From the NCBI RefSeq assembly GCF_963668215.1, contig NZ_OY764190.1, forward strand, positions 6,262,001 to 6,326,000: DNA of 64,000 nucleotides, given 5' to 3'. How positions within the stretch are numbered: the first letter of the stretch is position 1; each line of letters starts with the position of its first letter. Under the pieces are notes generated by a model. The model saw only the letters and a program-made list of their open reading frames with translations, was not told the origin of the DNA and did no database searches. This document shows, piece by piece, positions 16,341 through 26,977 of this stretch. The translations under genes were made by a program, and so were the position numbers. This DNA is from an uncultured Desulfosarcina sp. (GTDB lineage: Bacteria > Desulfobacterota > Desulfobacteria > Desulfobacterales > Desulfosarcinaceae).

Positions 16341-17249
16341 TCAACGGAGTCCTTGGGGAGTGAACCGGATCCCCATTTGCACATACGGTTGATTCAGTCC
16401 GGCGGGATGAGGGTCAACCGGACTGGCCTTGACGACGGCCTTGTAGGCCTGGTCGTCAAAATAGGCATTGCCCGACCGGTCCGTAAAAAAGAGGTCCCGG
16501 ATTTCGCCGTCGGGCATGACCTTGAAAACGATGGCAGCAGCCAGGGATCCGTCACCGCCGGCCAATTGTTCGTTGAAAGCCCATTGTTTCTGAATCTGAA
16601 AGGCCACTTCCGTCTGGTATAGCTGGATCTTCTCGGCCGTTTTCTTGCCGCCTTCGTCGCCCCCCCCCTTCTTGCCTCCGGCTTTGCCCGCCACCGGCCC
16701 GGCGCCGCTTTCCGTCTTTTTCTCCTGGCCGGACTCCGCTTTGTCAACTTCCTTGCGCAGACGCTCCAAGGCGGATTGCAACGGTTCCGGCTGCGCATCT
16801 TGCGACTTTTCGACCGGCTTGGACTCAACTTTGGCCTCCAACTCCTGGATGGCGCGCTTGACCACCTGGGTGGACTTGAAGGTCTTTTCTTTCAACGATG
16901 TCTTGGGCTTGGGCGCCGGTTTGACCGTCTTTTCAGGTGTTTTTTTTACCACCGGCGGCTTCTTGGCCGGTTTCACGGCCTCGGGCTTTTTGGCCGGAAG
17001 CGTTTTTTTGGACGCACCGGCATCGGCATCCGCCTGCTTGGCGGTTTTCTTGAAGGAGACCATGCTTACATTGATCACCGACGGGGCCGGAGGCTTTTCG
17101 AAGCGCAGGCTGGGCGTGACGATGAACAAAAGCAGAAACAACAGGTGGCCGACAAACGAGACGGCCACCGGCTTTAAGACCGACATCTGGCCGTCCCGCC
17201 GCTGCTCCTGGCTGAAGGTCTTCGGAACGCGGACGTTCTTTTTCATCAC
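16341..17249 (-). CDS. tolA: TolA-like energy-transducing protein (TonB C-terminal domain)
   Basis: 302 aa. One membrane helix near residues 27-47 (PVAVSFVGHLLFLLLFIV) is followed by a long Lys/Pro/Ala-rich periplasmic stretch (70-200). The C-terminal TonB/TolA-type domain has AIVFKVMPDGEIRDLFFTDRSGNAYFDDQAYKAV. It uses the TolQR proton channel to pull on TolB/Pal. It overlaps tolR by ATGA. Position in the operon supports tolA rather than tonB, although the domain alone would not. Confidence 0.9.
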   Translation of the reverse strand: MMKKNVRVPKTFSQEQRRDGQMSVLKPVAVSFVGHLLFLLLFIVTPSLRFEKPPAPSVINVSMVSFKKTAKQADADAGASKKTLPAKKPEAVKPAKKPPVVKKTPEKTVKPAPKPKTSLKEKTFKSTQVVKRAIQELEAKVESKPVEKSQDAQPEPLQSALERLRKEVDKAESGQEKKTESGAGPVAGKAGGKKGGGDEGGKKTAEKIQLYQTEVAFQIQKQWAFNEQLAGGDGSLAAAIVFKVMPDGEIRDLFFTDRSGNAYFDDQAYKAVVKASPVDPHPAGLNQPYVQMGIRFTPQGLR

Positions 17250-17686
17250 CCTTTTTTACCGGAAGATTTTCCCTTGCCGGGATCTTCGTACGGATCGGTC
17301 ACCATGCCCAATTTCTCGACGCCGGCAGCCTTGATCTCCGCCATCACGCTGACAACCATACCGTAGGGCACGTCCTTGTCCGCCCGAAAAAAGACTTCAC
17401 GGTCCGTTTTACCGACCAGGATTTTCTCCAGTTTTTCCCTGAGAAAATCCGTCCGCACCTGGAAATCATTGATGTAAACGTTGGATTCCCGGTCGATGGT
17501 TACGGTAAGGTTTTCCTTGTCCGTGACCATTGGCTTGGCGCTCACCTCAGGCAGGGCCACATCGACTCCCTGCACCATCATGGGCGCCGTTACCATGAAA
17601 ATGATCAGCAATACCAGCATGACGTCCACAAAGGGCGTCACGTTGATATCCGACATGAGCCGGTCGCTGCCGCTTCCGATAGCCAT
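17246..17686 (-). CDS. tolR: Biopolymer transport protein TolR (ExbD family)
   Basis: 146 aa. A short cytoplasmic start is followed by one membrane helix bearing the ExbD/TolR Asp (SDINVTPFVDVMLVLLIIFMVTAPMM), then a small periplasmic domain. That Asp in the FVDVMLVLLIIF motif is the proton-carrying residue in the family. It lies 12 bp after tolQ and overlaps tolA. Confidence 0.95.
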   Translation of the reverse strand: MAIGSGSDRLMSDINVTPFVDVMLVLLIIFMVTAPMMVQGVDVALPEVSAKPMVTDKENLTVTIDRESNVYINDFQVRTDFLREKLEKILVGKTDREVFFRADKDVPYGMVVSVMAEIKAAGVEKLGMVTDPYEDPGKGKSSGKKG

Positions 17687-17698
17687 ACCGCCTCCTTT

Positions 17699-18409
17699 TT
17701 ACCTGAGGATATCACGGTCGAGAATGTTGAGGAAATCGGCCGAAAAACTGTGCAGTTCCGATTCGATCACCCGGATCTTCTGCATGAAATGGTTGAACGC
17801 GATTACCGCGGGGATCGCCACGGCCAGGCCGGCCGCCGTGGCCACGAGGGCTTCGGAAATTCCAGGCGCCACCACGGCCAGGCTGGCCGACCCGCGCTGG
17901 CCGATGCCGTGGAAGGAGTTCATGATTCCCCAGACCGTGCCGAACAGCCCGATGAACGGAGTCGTGTTGCCGGTGGTCGCCAGAAAGGGAACCATCTGGG
18001 TGATCCGGGTCATCTCGGTATTGATGGCCCGTCGCAGGGCGCGTTTGACATTGTCGGTGCCGGAGAACTCGTGGCGCAGGCTGGGCGCGCGCTCGTCGGC
18101 AGTGGCTTCGTCTCCGCCCTTGCCGGTATTCAGCTTGCGCAATTCCGCATAGCCGATGCGAAAGATGCGCGCCACCGGACTGCCGTCAAGCTGTTTGGCC
18201 TTGGTGAAGGCGCCGGCCAGATCGCGGCTCTTCCAGAAATAGTCGATGAAGATGTCCGATTCCTTGAAGGCTTTGCGGATATAACGGATTTTAATGATGA
18301 TAATCGCCCATGACATGACGGAGAAAAAAAGCAGGAGCAGCAATACAAACTTCACCATCAGGCTGGCATTGCCGATGATGTGGATATAGTCCATTTCAGT
18401 AGCAACCAT
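17699..18409 (-). CDS. tolQ: Protein TolQ (MotA/TolQ/ExbB proton channel family)
   Basis: 236-aa inner-membrane proton channel subunit with three membrane helices (about 14-36, 135-158, 175-198). The family segments GLFGTVWGIMNSFHGIG and ALVATAAGLAVAIPAVIAFNHF can be seen. The start at 18409 (MVATEMDYIHI) is chosen because GGAGAG lies six bases before it; upstream codons lack a ribosome site. It is the first gene of tolQRAB-pal-cpoB. Confidence 0.95.
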   Translation of the reverse strand: MVATEMDYIHIIGNASLMVKFVLLLLLFFSVMSWAIIIIKIRYIRKAFKESDIFIDYFWKSRDLAGAFTKAKQLDGSPVARIFRIGYAELRKLNTGKGGDEATADERAPSLRHEFSGTDNVKRALRRAINTEMTRITQMVPFLATTGNTTPFIGLFGTVWGIMNSFHGIGQRGSASLAVVAPGISEALVATAAGLAVAIPAVIAFNHFMQKIRVIESELHSFSADFLNILDRDILR

Positions 18410-18506
18410 CTTCGTCTCTCCAAATCGTTTGTGATTCAAACGCATCGAAAAAGGATGCACGGTTGTGGTTTCGAACCGCGGCACCCCCTGTATTTTGTGT
18501 CGTAAA

Positions 18507-18533
18507 CCTATACAAACCGCAAGATAGTGTCAA
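18507..18533 (-). promoter_or_regulatory. Possible promoter of the tol operon
   Basis: On the minus strand TTGACA (18533-18528) is followed after 15 bp by TATAGG (18512-18507), about 95 bp before tolQ. The spacer is shorter than ideal. Confidence 0.45.
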
Positions 18534-18677
18534 GCGCTTTGCGGATGAAACATCAGCGGTTCTAAGGTTTGCGGAAAAACGCATGGATCTTTCGCCCGCA
18601 TCCGGCAATTGCGCCACGGCCCCCGATTGTGATACCACCGGTACTGTCTGAAACCCTGAAACAAAAAAAGAGGATTT

Positions 18678-19238
18678 ATGGACCGCATTGTCGAATTTCT
18701 GTTCGAAACCATGCTGTTGAAGCGAATCCATCGCACCGGCTACCAGTTTCTAGGGCCGGGCAAGGAGTCTGTCGCCGAGCACACCTACGGGGTCATGTGC
18801 ATCGCCTGGACCCTGGCGCGGCTGACGCCTTCGGCTGATGCTGCCCGTCTGCTGACCATGTGCCTGGTGCACGACATGCCCGAGGCCAGAATGGGCGACC
18901 TGAACTATGTTCAGAAGCGTTACGTGGACGCAAACGAAAAGCTGGCTCTGGAACACATGACCCGCGGCCTGCCTTTCGGTGAAGATATCCGGAGCCTGCT
19001 GGACGAGTTCAACGACGGCGAGACCCTCGAAGCGCAGCTGGCCCGGGATGCCGATCAACTGGCGTTTCTGATCGATCTGAAGTCCCTTTCCGACATGGGC
19101 TACGCCGCACCGGAAAAATGGTCCGGACACGTCAAGGAACGGCTTCGGACGTCCGCCGGCATCGAAATCGCGGAATGCATTGGCCGAACTGAATGGGATT
19201 CATGGTGGTTGAAATTATTCATTGACAGCAGTATTTAA
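18678..19238 (+). CDS. HD domain phosphohydrolase (YfbR-like 5'-nucleotidase family)
   Basis: 186-aa soluble protein. The HD-domain metal ligands are in place: His35 (SVAEHTYGV), His65-Asp66 followed by MPEA with Glu69, and Asp124 (LARDADQLAFLIDL). This spacing fits the YfbR/YGK1 group that dephosphorylates deoxynucleoside monophosphates. The start follows AGAGGA. Its 3' end is only 62 bp before sdhC, so it may share a transcript, but no functional link is obvious. Confidence 0.85.
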   Translation: MDRIVEFLFETMLLKRIHRTGYQFLGPGKESVAEHTYGVMCIAWTLARLTPSADAARLLTMCLVHDMPEARMGDLNYVQKRYVDANEKLALEHMTRGLPFGEDIRSLLDEFNDGETLEAQLARDADQLAFLIDLKSLSDMGYAAPEKWSGHVKERLRTSAGIEIAECIGRTEWDSWWLKLFIDSSI

Positions 19239-19299
19239 GAAAAATAAGTTAATCCCCTTGTACAAAAAATATGGCATTCACTTCAAAAGGGAGGCAGTG

Positions 19300-19941
19300 A
19301 TGAACTGGATTACCGGAACATTGGGGTCGTCCATCGGTAAAAAGCTGATGATGGCCGTCACGGGGTTTAGTTTCTGCGGGTTCCTGGCGGCGCATCTGGC
19401 GGGGAATCTGACCATCTACGGGGGCAAGGACGCCTTCAACGGATATGCCGAGCATCTCCACGCGCTGGGACCGCTGTTGAACGTGGCCGAGCTGGGCCTG
19501 TTGACCCTTTTCCTGATTCACGTGATTACCGGCCTGATCCTTTTCCTCCAGAATCTCAAAGCCCGTCCGGTGCGCTACGCCGTCAACAAAACCGCCGGCG
19601 GCCGCACGCTGGGTTCCGCCACCATGCCTTACACCGGCGTCCTGATTCTGGCGTTCATCGTTTTCCATCTGCTGAATTTCCATTTCGTGGACAAGACCGA
19701 CACCACCATTTTCAACATCGTTTCCGAGGCCTTTTCCAATACCGGCTACGTGGTCATTTACATCCTTGCCATGGTGGTCGCCGCCGTCCACGTCAGCCAC
19801 GGGTTCTGGAGCGCGTTTCAGACCGTGGGCGCCAATCATCCCAAATACATGCCTGCGATCCGGGCGGTCGGTATCGCCTTCGCGGTAGCCATCGGCATCG
19901 GATTCGGCTTTCTGCCCATATATATTTTCCTGCTGGCCTGA
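19300..19941 (+). CDS. sdhC: Succinate dehydrogenase / fumarate reductase cytochrome b subunit
   Basis: 213-aa membrane anchor of a B-type (di-haem) succinate:quinone oxidoreductase. The start at 19300 follows GGGAGG; the longer frame to 19222 overlaps the previous gene. Five membrane helices are apparent, each with a His-rich edge (SFCGFLAAHLAGNL, LFLIHVITGLILF, IVFHLLNFHFVD, VAAVHVSHGFWSAF), matching the haem-ligand pattern of single-subunit anchors. It is the first gene of sdhCAB. Confidence 0.94.
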   Translation: MNWITGTLGSSIGKKLMMAVTGFSFCGFLAAHLAGNLTIYGGKDAFNGYAEHLHALGPLLNVAELGLLTLFLIHVITGLILFLQNLKARPVRYAVNKTAGGRTLGSATMPYTGVLILAFIVFHLLNFHFVDKTDTTIFNIVSEAFSNTGYVVIYILAMVVAAVHVSHGFWSAFQTVGANHPKYMPAIRAVGIAFAVAIGIGFGFLPIYIFLLA

Positions 19942-20010
19942 TCCGGCTTCGGCCACAGTCCAAACACCCAACGGGGCGGCCCGCCCCAATTTGTCCGGAA
20001 AGGAAATACC

Positions 20011-21920
<1,910 letters not shown>

Positions 21921-21924
<4 letters not shown>

Positions 21925-22685
21925 CAAAGACAATCAATTTGACACTGAAAGTGTGGCGCCAGGACGGACCCAACGCCAAGGGACGCTTCGACACCTATCA
22001 TGCCGAAAACATTACCACCGACATGTCCTTCCTGGAAATGCTGGATGTGGTCAACGAACAGCTCACCACTGACGGCAAGGAGCCCATCGCCTTCGATCAT
22101 GACTGCCGGGAAGGCATCTGCGGCATGTGCGGCTGTGTGGTGAACGGACGTGCTCACGGTTCCGAAAAGGGAACGACCCTCTGCCAGCTGCATATGCGCC
22201 ACTTCGAAAACGGCGACACCATCGCCATCGAGCCCTTTCGGGCCATGGCGTTCAAGGTAATCAAAGACCTGGCCGTGGACCGCAGCGCCCTGGATAAAAT
22301 CATCCAGGCCGGCGGCTACATTTCCGCCAATACCGGCGGCGCCCAGGACGCCAATGCCATCCTGGTTTCCCAGGAAGCGGCCGATTTGGCCATGGACGCG
22401 GCCCAGTGCATCGGCTGCGGAGCCTGCGTGGCCGCCTGCCCCAACGCCTCGGCCATGCTTTTTACCAGCGCCAAAATCTCCCAACTGGCGCTGCTTCCCC
22501 AGGGCAGGCCCGAGGCGGCCCAACGGGCGTTGAACATGGTCCGCACCATGGATGCGCTGGGATTCGGCAACTGCACCAACGAAAGGGAGTGCGAGGCCGA
22601 ATGTCCCAAGGAGATATCCATTACCAACATTGCCCGGCTGAACCGGGAGTTCTTTAAAGCCGGTTTATTCTCCAGGTCCGCGTAG
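21921..22685 (+). CDS. sdhB: Succinate dehydrogenase / fumarate reductase iron-sulfur subunit
   Basis: 254 aa, starting at GTG 21921 behind AGGAG, with the GTGA overlap to sdhA. The [2Fe-2S] cysteines sit in DCREGICGMCGC, and further clusters are held by CIGCGACVAACP and CTNERECEAECP. It carries electrons from the flavin to the membrane anchor. It is the last gene of the operon; a 9-bp inverted repeat lies 37 bp downstream. Confidence 0.96.
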
Positions 22686-22721
22686 CCGGAACTTCTATTC
22701 GCGTTCCATCCATCTGTGGAA

Positions 22722-22760
22722 CCACCCGGCGGGGTTGATGACATCAGACCTGCCGGGTGG
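22722..22760 (+). terminator. Inverted repeat after sdhB, possible terminator
   Basis: CCACCCGGC (22722-22730) and GCCGGGTGG (22752-22760) form a 9-bp stem with a 21-nt loop but no T-run follows. It may be a processing or stabilising hairpin instead of a true terminator. Confidence 0.35.
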
Positions 22761-22897
22761 CCTCCGACCGCCTCCCCACCTCACGGCAGGTTTTGCTTCC
22801 GCACTTTCCCATTTTTTAGGGCGCGCTGTCCGCAAATCGGTTCGATCCCTTCCCGGTCTCATCCGTTTCTCTTATATTTTAGATATATTAAAAACAG

Positions 22898-23005
22898 CTA
22901 AAGTTTTTTCATAGGCCTGCGGATATAAGGTTCATAGACGCTTCCCAGCGGTTCCACTTTCTTGATACGGCCGATCATCACCAGGGTGACGGCACCATTG
23001 AAAAA
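22898..23005 (-). pseudogene. Possible 3' remnant of a lost gene
   Basis: Minus-strand frame of 35 codons ending in TAG at 22898, bounded by another stop at 23006-23008. The translation (VTLVMIGRIKKVEPLGSVYE, continuing PYIRRPMKKL) reads like the C-terminus of a real protein, but no start or upstream body remains. It lies between sdhB and cheA. I do not recognise the family, and chance cannot be excluded at this length. Confidence 0.3.
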
Positions 23006-23048
23006 CTACTTTTTCGGATCGTACGATCTTCTATAAAAGGAGCGCACC

Positions 23049-26000
23049 ATGACCATCCAGGACGACGAAACTTTACAGATGTATCTTGAGGAGTCCATCG
23101 AACATCTGGCAGATATCGAAACCGATTTGTTGGGCATCGAAGAGGCCGGCGCCGATATCGACGAAGATCTCGTCAACAAAGTCTACCGGGCCGCGCACTC
23201 CATCAAGGGCGGGGCCGGGTTCATGGGATTGACCACTATCAAGGATCTCACCCATGAGATGGAAAACATTCTCGGCAAAATCAGAAGCCGGGACATGGTT
23301 CCCACCCCCGCAATTATCAATGTCCTGCTCTCGGCCTCGGACACCCTCAAAGATTTGATGAACGACGTGTTTACAAGCAACGATGTGGATATTTCACGGC
23401 ACATCGAGAGTCTGCAAGCCATCGCCGAGGGGAAAATGCCGGAGGCCGCAGCCCCGGCAGAGCCGGAGACACAAGCAGCGCCGGCCCCGGTATCGGAGGC
23501 ACCGGAGGCAGAGGACGAAACGGCTCCGGAGTCGGAGATCGCAGTGAAAAGCGATTCGGGACAGATCGTCATCGAATCCGGTGATGGCGCCATCAGCATC
23601 GCGGCCGAACGTCAACAGGTCGAAGACCTGATGAATGAAGGAAAATTCGTTTATCTGGCGAAGATCGATCTGATCACTGACGTAGTCGATAAGGGCAAGT
23701 CACCGGCAGTGGTCATAGAGGAGATGGAGCAGACCGGGGTTGTGGTTGCCTGCACCCCTTCTGCCGATGAAATCCGCACCATGGAGATCGAAAAGGATCA
23801 GTCGGTCGATCCGCTCACGGTACTTTTTGCCACCATCCTGAAACCCGAAGACATCAATGTTCTGTTCGAGATACCGGAGCATCAAATCTATCAGGTGCTG
23901 CCGGACATGGGGTTGCAGTGCCTAGGGTCGCCGCCGGCGGAACCGGAAAAGGTCGAAGAGGTCTCCGAACCGGCGCCGATCGAGGAAGTCGCCGTACCGG
24001 CGCCTCCCGCTGTCGAACCGGCGGCTGCGGAACCCGTGGAACCCCCACCCGCAGTCAAACCGAAACCGGCCGTCGCCGCCGCGCCCAAAGAAACGCCGCC
24101 TGCTTCGGATAAAAAGCCGCCCGCCAAGAAACCGGAAACCGAGACCAGCCTGCGTGTTCATGTGAGCCTATTAGACCAACTGATGACCCTGGCAGGCGAA
24201 CTGGTCCTCAGCCGCAACCAGTTGCTCCAATCCATGAGTTCGGAAGACCATCGCGGTTCGGAGATCGCCGGTCAGCGGATCGATCTGATCACTTCTGAAC
24301 TTCAGGAAGCGATCATGCTCACCCGCATGCAGTCCATCGGCAATGTGTTCAACAAATTCCCGCGGGTGGTGCGGGATCTCTCCCTTTCCTTGAAAAAAAA
24401 GGTCGATCTGCACCTGGAAGGCAAGGATGTCGAACTGGACAAAACCATCATTGAAGCCATCGGCGATCCGTTGACCCACCTGGTGCGCAATGCTGTCGAC
24501 CATGGGATCGAACTGCCCAATGTCCGCCAGCAGGCCGGAAAGAACCCCGTAGGAAAAATCGTCCTGAAAGCCTACCACGAGGCCGGCCAGGTCAATATTG
24601 AAATCGCCGACGACGGCAAAGGGCTGGACGGCCATGTCCTCACCCAAAAGGCCCTGGAAAAAGGCCTGATCAGCGAGGACCAGGCCAAAGTCATGTCCGA
24701 CAAGGAACGCACCAACCTCATCTTTCTGCCCGGTTTTTCCACCGCGGAAAAAATCACCGATGTATCCGGCCGCGGCGTGGGCATGGACGTGGTCAAAACC
24801 AACCTGGACAAACTCGGCGGCATCATCGATATCGACTCGGAATTGGGCAAAGGGTCGACGATCCGGATCAAGCTGCCCCTGACGCTGGCCATTATCCCCT
24901 GCCAAATCGTCATGACCGGCAACGAGCGCTATGCCATTCCCCAGGTAAACCTCGAAGAGTTGCTGCGGATCCCCGCGGACAACGTGAAGGATCGTATCGA
25001 ACGCGTGGGCGATGCAGAGGTCGTCCGCCTCAGGGGGAACCTGTTGCCGCTGATCAAATTGTCCGAGGTCATCGGCACGAAATCCGTTTTTCTGGATCCT
25101 GAAACAGGGAAAAGAAAACCGGACCGACGAAAATCCCTATCGGACCGGCGATCCAAGGAAAGCCCTCTGTTCGGCGATGAAGACACGGCCAAGGCAGCCC
25201 CGAAGGATGGGCCCCAGCGATCGAACGAACGCCGTTATCATGCCAACAGCGCGTTGAATATCGTGGTCGTATCCACCGGTGCCATGAAATACGGTCTGGT
25301 GGTCGATGAACTGCACGACTCGGAAGAGATTGTCGTCAAACCGCTGGGTCGGGACCTGAAACAGTGTAAGGGATACGCCGGCGCCACCATTATGGGTGAC
25401 GGCAGGGTGGCCCTGATCCTGGATGTGGCCAACCTGGCCCAGATGGCCGGCCTGACCTCGCTGGAAGGGTCCGACCGGGCGTCGGAACTCGCCGAGGAAA
25501 ACCGGCGGGCGATCCTCGAGCAGAAAGACCGTCAGTCCCTGCTGGTATTCCGCAGCGCCGAGAACGAGCAGTTCGCCGCGCCCCTGAATATGGTGGAGCG
25601 CATCGAAAAAATAAAGGCCACCGATATCGAGACGGTCGGTGGGAAACGGGTCATCCGTTATCGCGGCGGCAGCCTGCCGCTGTTCTCGGTCGACGAGGTG
25701 GCCATGGTCCAGCCTCTGGCCGACGTCGAGGATCTGCTGGTGATCGTATTCATCGTCGCCGGCCGGGAAACGGGACTTTTGGCCATCGGGCCGGTGGATG
25801 CCATCGAATTCTCTCTGGATGTGGACGGCCATACCCTTAAACAGGCCGGCATCATGGGATCGGCCATCATCAACGACCACACCACCTTGATGGTGGATGT
25901 GTATGAAATCATTCAGACGCTTCATCCGGATTGGTTCGAGGATATGGAAGCCGCAACCGACAGTAGCGGCGAAGCCGCCAAAATCCTTTTTGCCGAGGAC

Positions 26001-26345
26001 TCCAACTTTTTCCGCAACCAGGTAAAAAGTTTCATGGAAAATGAAGGCTACGAGGTGATCGAGGCCGAAGACGGCGCCATTGCGTGGGACCTTTTACAGC
26101 AGCACGCGGACGAAATCTCCCTGGTGGTCACCGATATCGAGATGCCCAATATGAACGGATTCGAACTGACTCGGAATATCAAAAGCTCCAACGCTTACTC
26201 CCATCTCCCGGTGATCGCATTGACCACGCTCGCCGGCGAGGAAGATATCGAAAAGGGCCGTCAGGTAGGCATCAGCGATTATCAGATCAAACTGGATCGT
26301 GAGAAGTTGATCCGCAGTATTTACGGATTCCTCAGCCAGCATTAG
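23049..26345 (+). CDS. cheA: Hybrid chemotaxis histidine kinase CheA with two CheW-like domains and a receiver domain
   Basis: 1098 aa, much longer than the usual 650 or so. In order: Hpt domain with phospho-acceptor His50 (AAHSIKGGAGF); a Pro/Glu linker; a P2-like region (about 195-295); a second Pro/Ala linker; the dimerisation helix (about 365-440); the ATPase with N box HLVRNAVDHGIE near 477 and GRGVGMD near 574; a CheW-like domain interrupted by a charged insert (PDRRKSLSDRR...); a second CheW-like domain (about 835-955); and a C-terminal receiver with Asp1029. It is the first gene of cheA-cheW-cheB-cheR. The built-in receiver may act as a phosphate sink or an internal output. Confidence 0.94.
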   Translation: MTIQDDETLQMYLEESIEHLADIETDLLGIEEAGADIDEDLVNKVYRAAHSIKGGAGFMGLTTIKDLTHEMENILGKIRSRDMVPTPAIINVLLSASDTLKDLMNDVFTSNDVDISRHIESLQAIAEGKMPEAAAPAEPETQAAPAPVSEAPEAEDETAPESEIAVKSDSGQIVIESGDGAISIAAERQQVEDLMNEGKFVYLAKIDLITDVVDKGKSPAVVIEEMEQTGVVVACTPSADEIRTMEIEKDQSVDPLTVLFATILKPEDINVLFEIPEHQIYQVLPDMGLQCLGSPPAEPEKVEEVSEPAPIEEVAVPAPPAVEPAAAEPVEPPPAVKPKPAVAAAPKETPPASDKKPPAKKPETETSLRVHVSLLDQLMTLAGELVLSRNQLLQSMSSEDHRGSEIAGQRIDLITSELQEAIMLTRMQSIGNVFNKFPRVVRDLSLSLKKKVDLHLEGKDVELDKTIIEAIGDPLTHLVRNAVDHGIELPNVRQQAGKNPVGKIVLKAYHEAGQVNIEIADDGKGLDGHVLTQKALEKGLISEDQAKVMSDKERTNLIFLPGFSTAEKITDVSGRGVGMDVVKTNLDKLGGIIDIDSELGKGSTIRIKLPLTLAIIPCQIVMTGNERYAIPQVNLEELLRIPADNVKDRIERVGDAEVVRLRGNLLPLIKLSEVIGTKSVFLDPETGKRKPDRRKSLSDRRSKESPLFGDEDTAKAAPKDGPQRSNERRYHANSALNIVVVSTGAMKYGLVVDELHDSEEIVVKPLGRDLKQCKGYAGATIMGDGRVALILDVANLAQMAGLTSLEGSDRASELAEENRRAILEQKDRQSLLVFRSAENEQFAAPLNMVERIEKIKATDIETVGGKRVIRYRGGSLPLFSVDEVAMVQPLADVEDLLVIVFIVAGRETGLLAIGPVDAIEFSLDVDGHTLKQAGIMGSAIINDHTTLMVDVYEIIQTLHPDWFEDMEAATDSSGEAAKILFAEDSNFFRNQVKSFMENEGYEVIEAEDGAIAWDLLQQHADEISLVVTDIEMPNMNGFELTRNIKSSNAYSHLPVIALTTLAGEEDIEKGRQVGISDYQIKLDREKLIRSIYGFLSQH

Positions 26346-26449
26346 CCGTTGAGAAAAATTCAAGGCCATGCCCAAATCGATAACGGGCTTATGCCGCTTG
26401 CCGGCCGGCAAGACAAAACCGCTGACGGAAACACCGGAAGGGAAAAAAA

Positions 26450-26884
26450 ATGAGTAGACAAACCGTTGAAATGGCCACGTTCTATGTGGGCAAAGCCCTT
26501 TGCGGCATGGATATTCTCAATGTTCAGGAAATCAACAAGCTGATGGACATGACCACCGTTCCCCAGGCTCCGGACTATGTGATGGGAATTTTGAACCTGA
26601 GGGGCCAGATCGTCACCATCATCGACTTGGGGAAAAAACTCAATCTCGGCAGAACCGACTTGAGCGACATGAGCAGGAACATCATTGTCAACTCCAAGAA
26701 CGAGTATATCGGTCTGCTGGTCAGCCGCATCAGCGATGTGGTGGAGGCCCAGTGGGATAAAGTGGAGCCTCCGCCGGCCAATATCGGCGGCGTGCAGGGC
26801 AAATTCTTCAAGGGGGTTTTCAAGACCAAAGAACGCCTGATCGGCATCCTGGACGTAGAAAAAGTCCTCGAGAACGAGAAATGA
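26450..26884 (+). CDS. cheW: Chemotaxis coupling protein CheW
   Basis: 144-aa adaptor joining receptors to CheA. The sequence is a single CheW domain throughout: VEMATFYVGKALCGMDILNVQEI, then PQAPDYVMGILNLRGQIVTIIDLGKKL, then GLLVSRISDVVEAQWDKVEPPP. It lies 104 bp after cheA and 93 bp before cheB. Confidence 0.95.
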   Translation: MSRQTVEMATFYVGKALCGMDILNVQEINKLMDMTTVPQAPDYVMGILNLRGQIVTIIDLGKKLNLGRTDLSDMSRNIIVNSKNEYIGLLVSRISDVVEAQWDKVEPPPANIGGVQGKFFKGVFKTKERLIGILDVEKVLENEK

Positions 26885-26977
26885 TGGTGCCGGCAACTTT
26901 TCAGCCCCTGGTTGGCGCCTTCGGGCAGCCTGTGCGCAACGCACCCCTTGACTACACAACACCAAAATAGAGGCAGC

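Larger units (their letters stand above)
22686..23048. other. 363-bp intergenic region between sdhB and cheA
   Basis: It contains the sdhB-side inverted repeat, the minus-strand remnant frame and a 12-bp palindrome, GATCGTACGATC, at 23017-23028. The palindrome lies 20 bp before cheA and just upstream of its Shine-Dalgarno (AAAAGGAGCG), a place where a regulator could block cheA expression. No clear -35/-10 pair was found. Confidence 0.5.
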
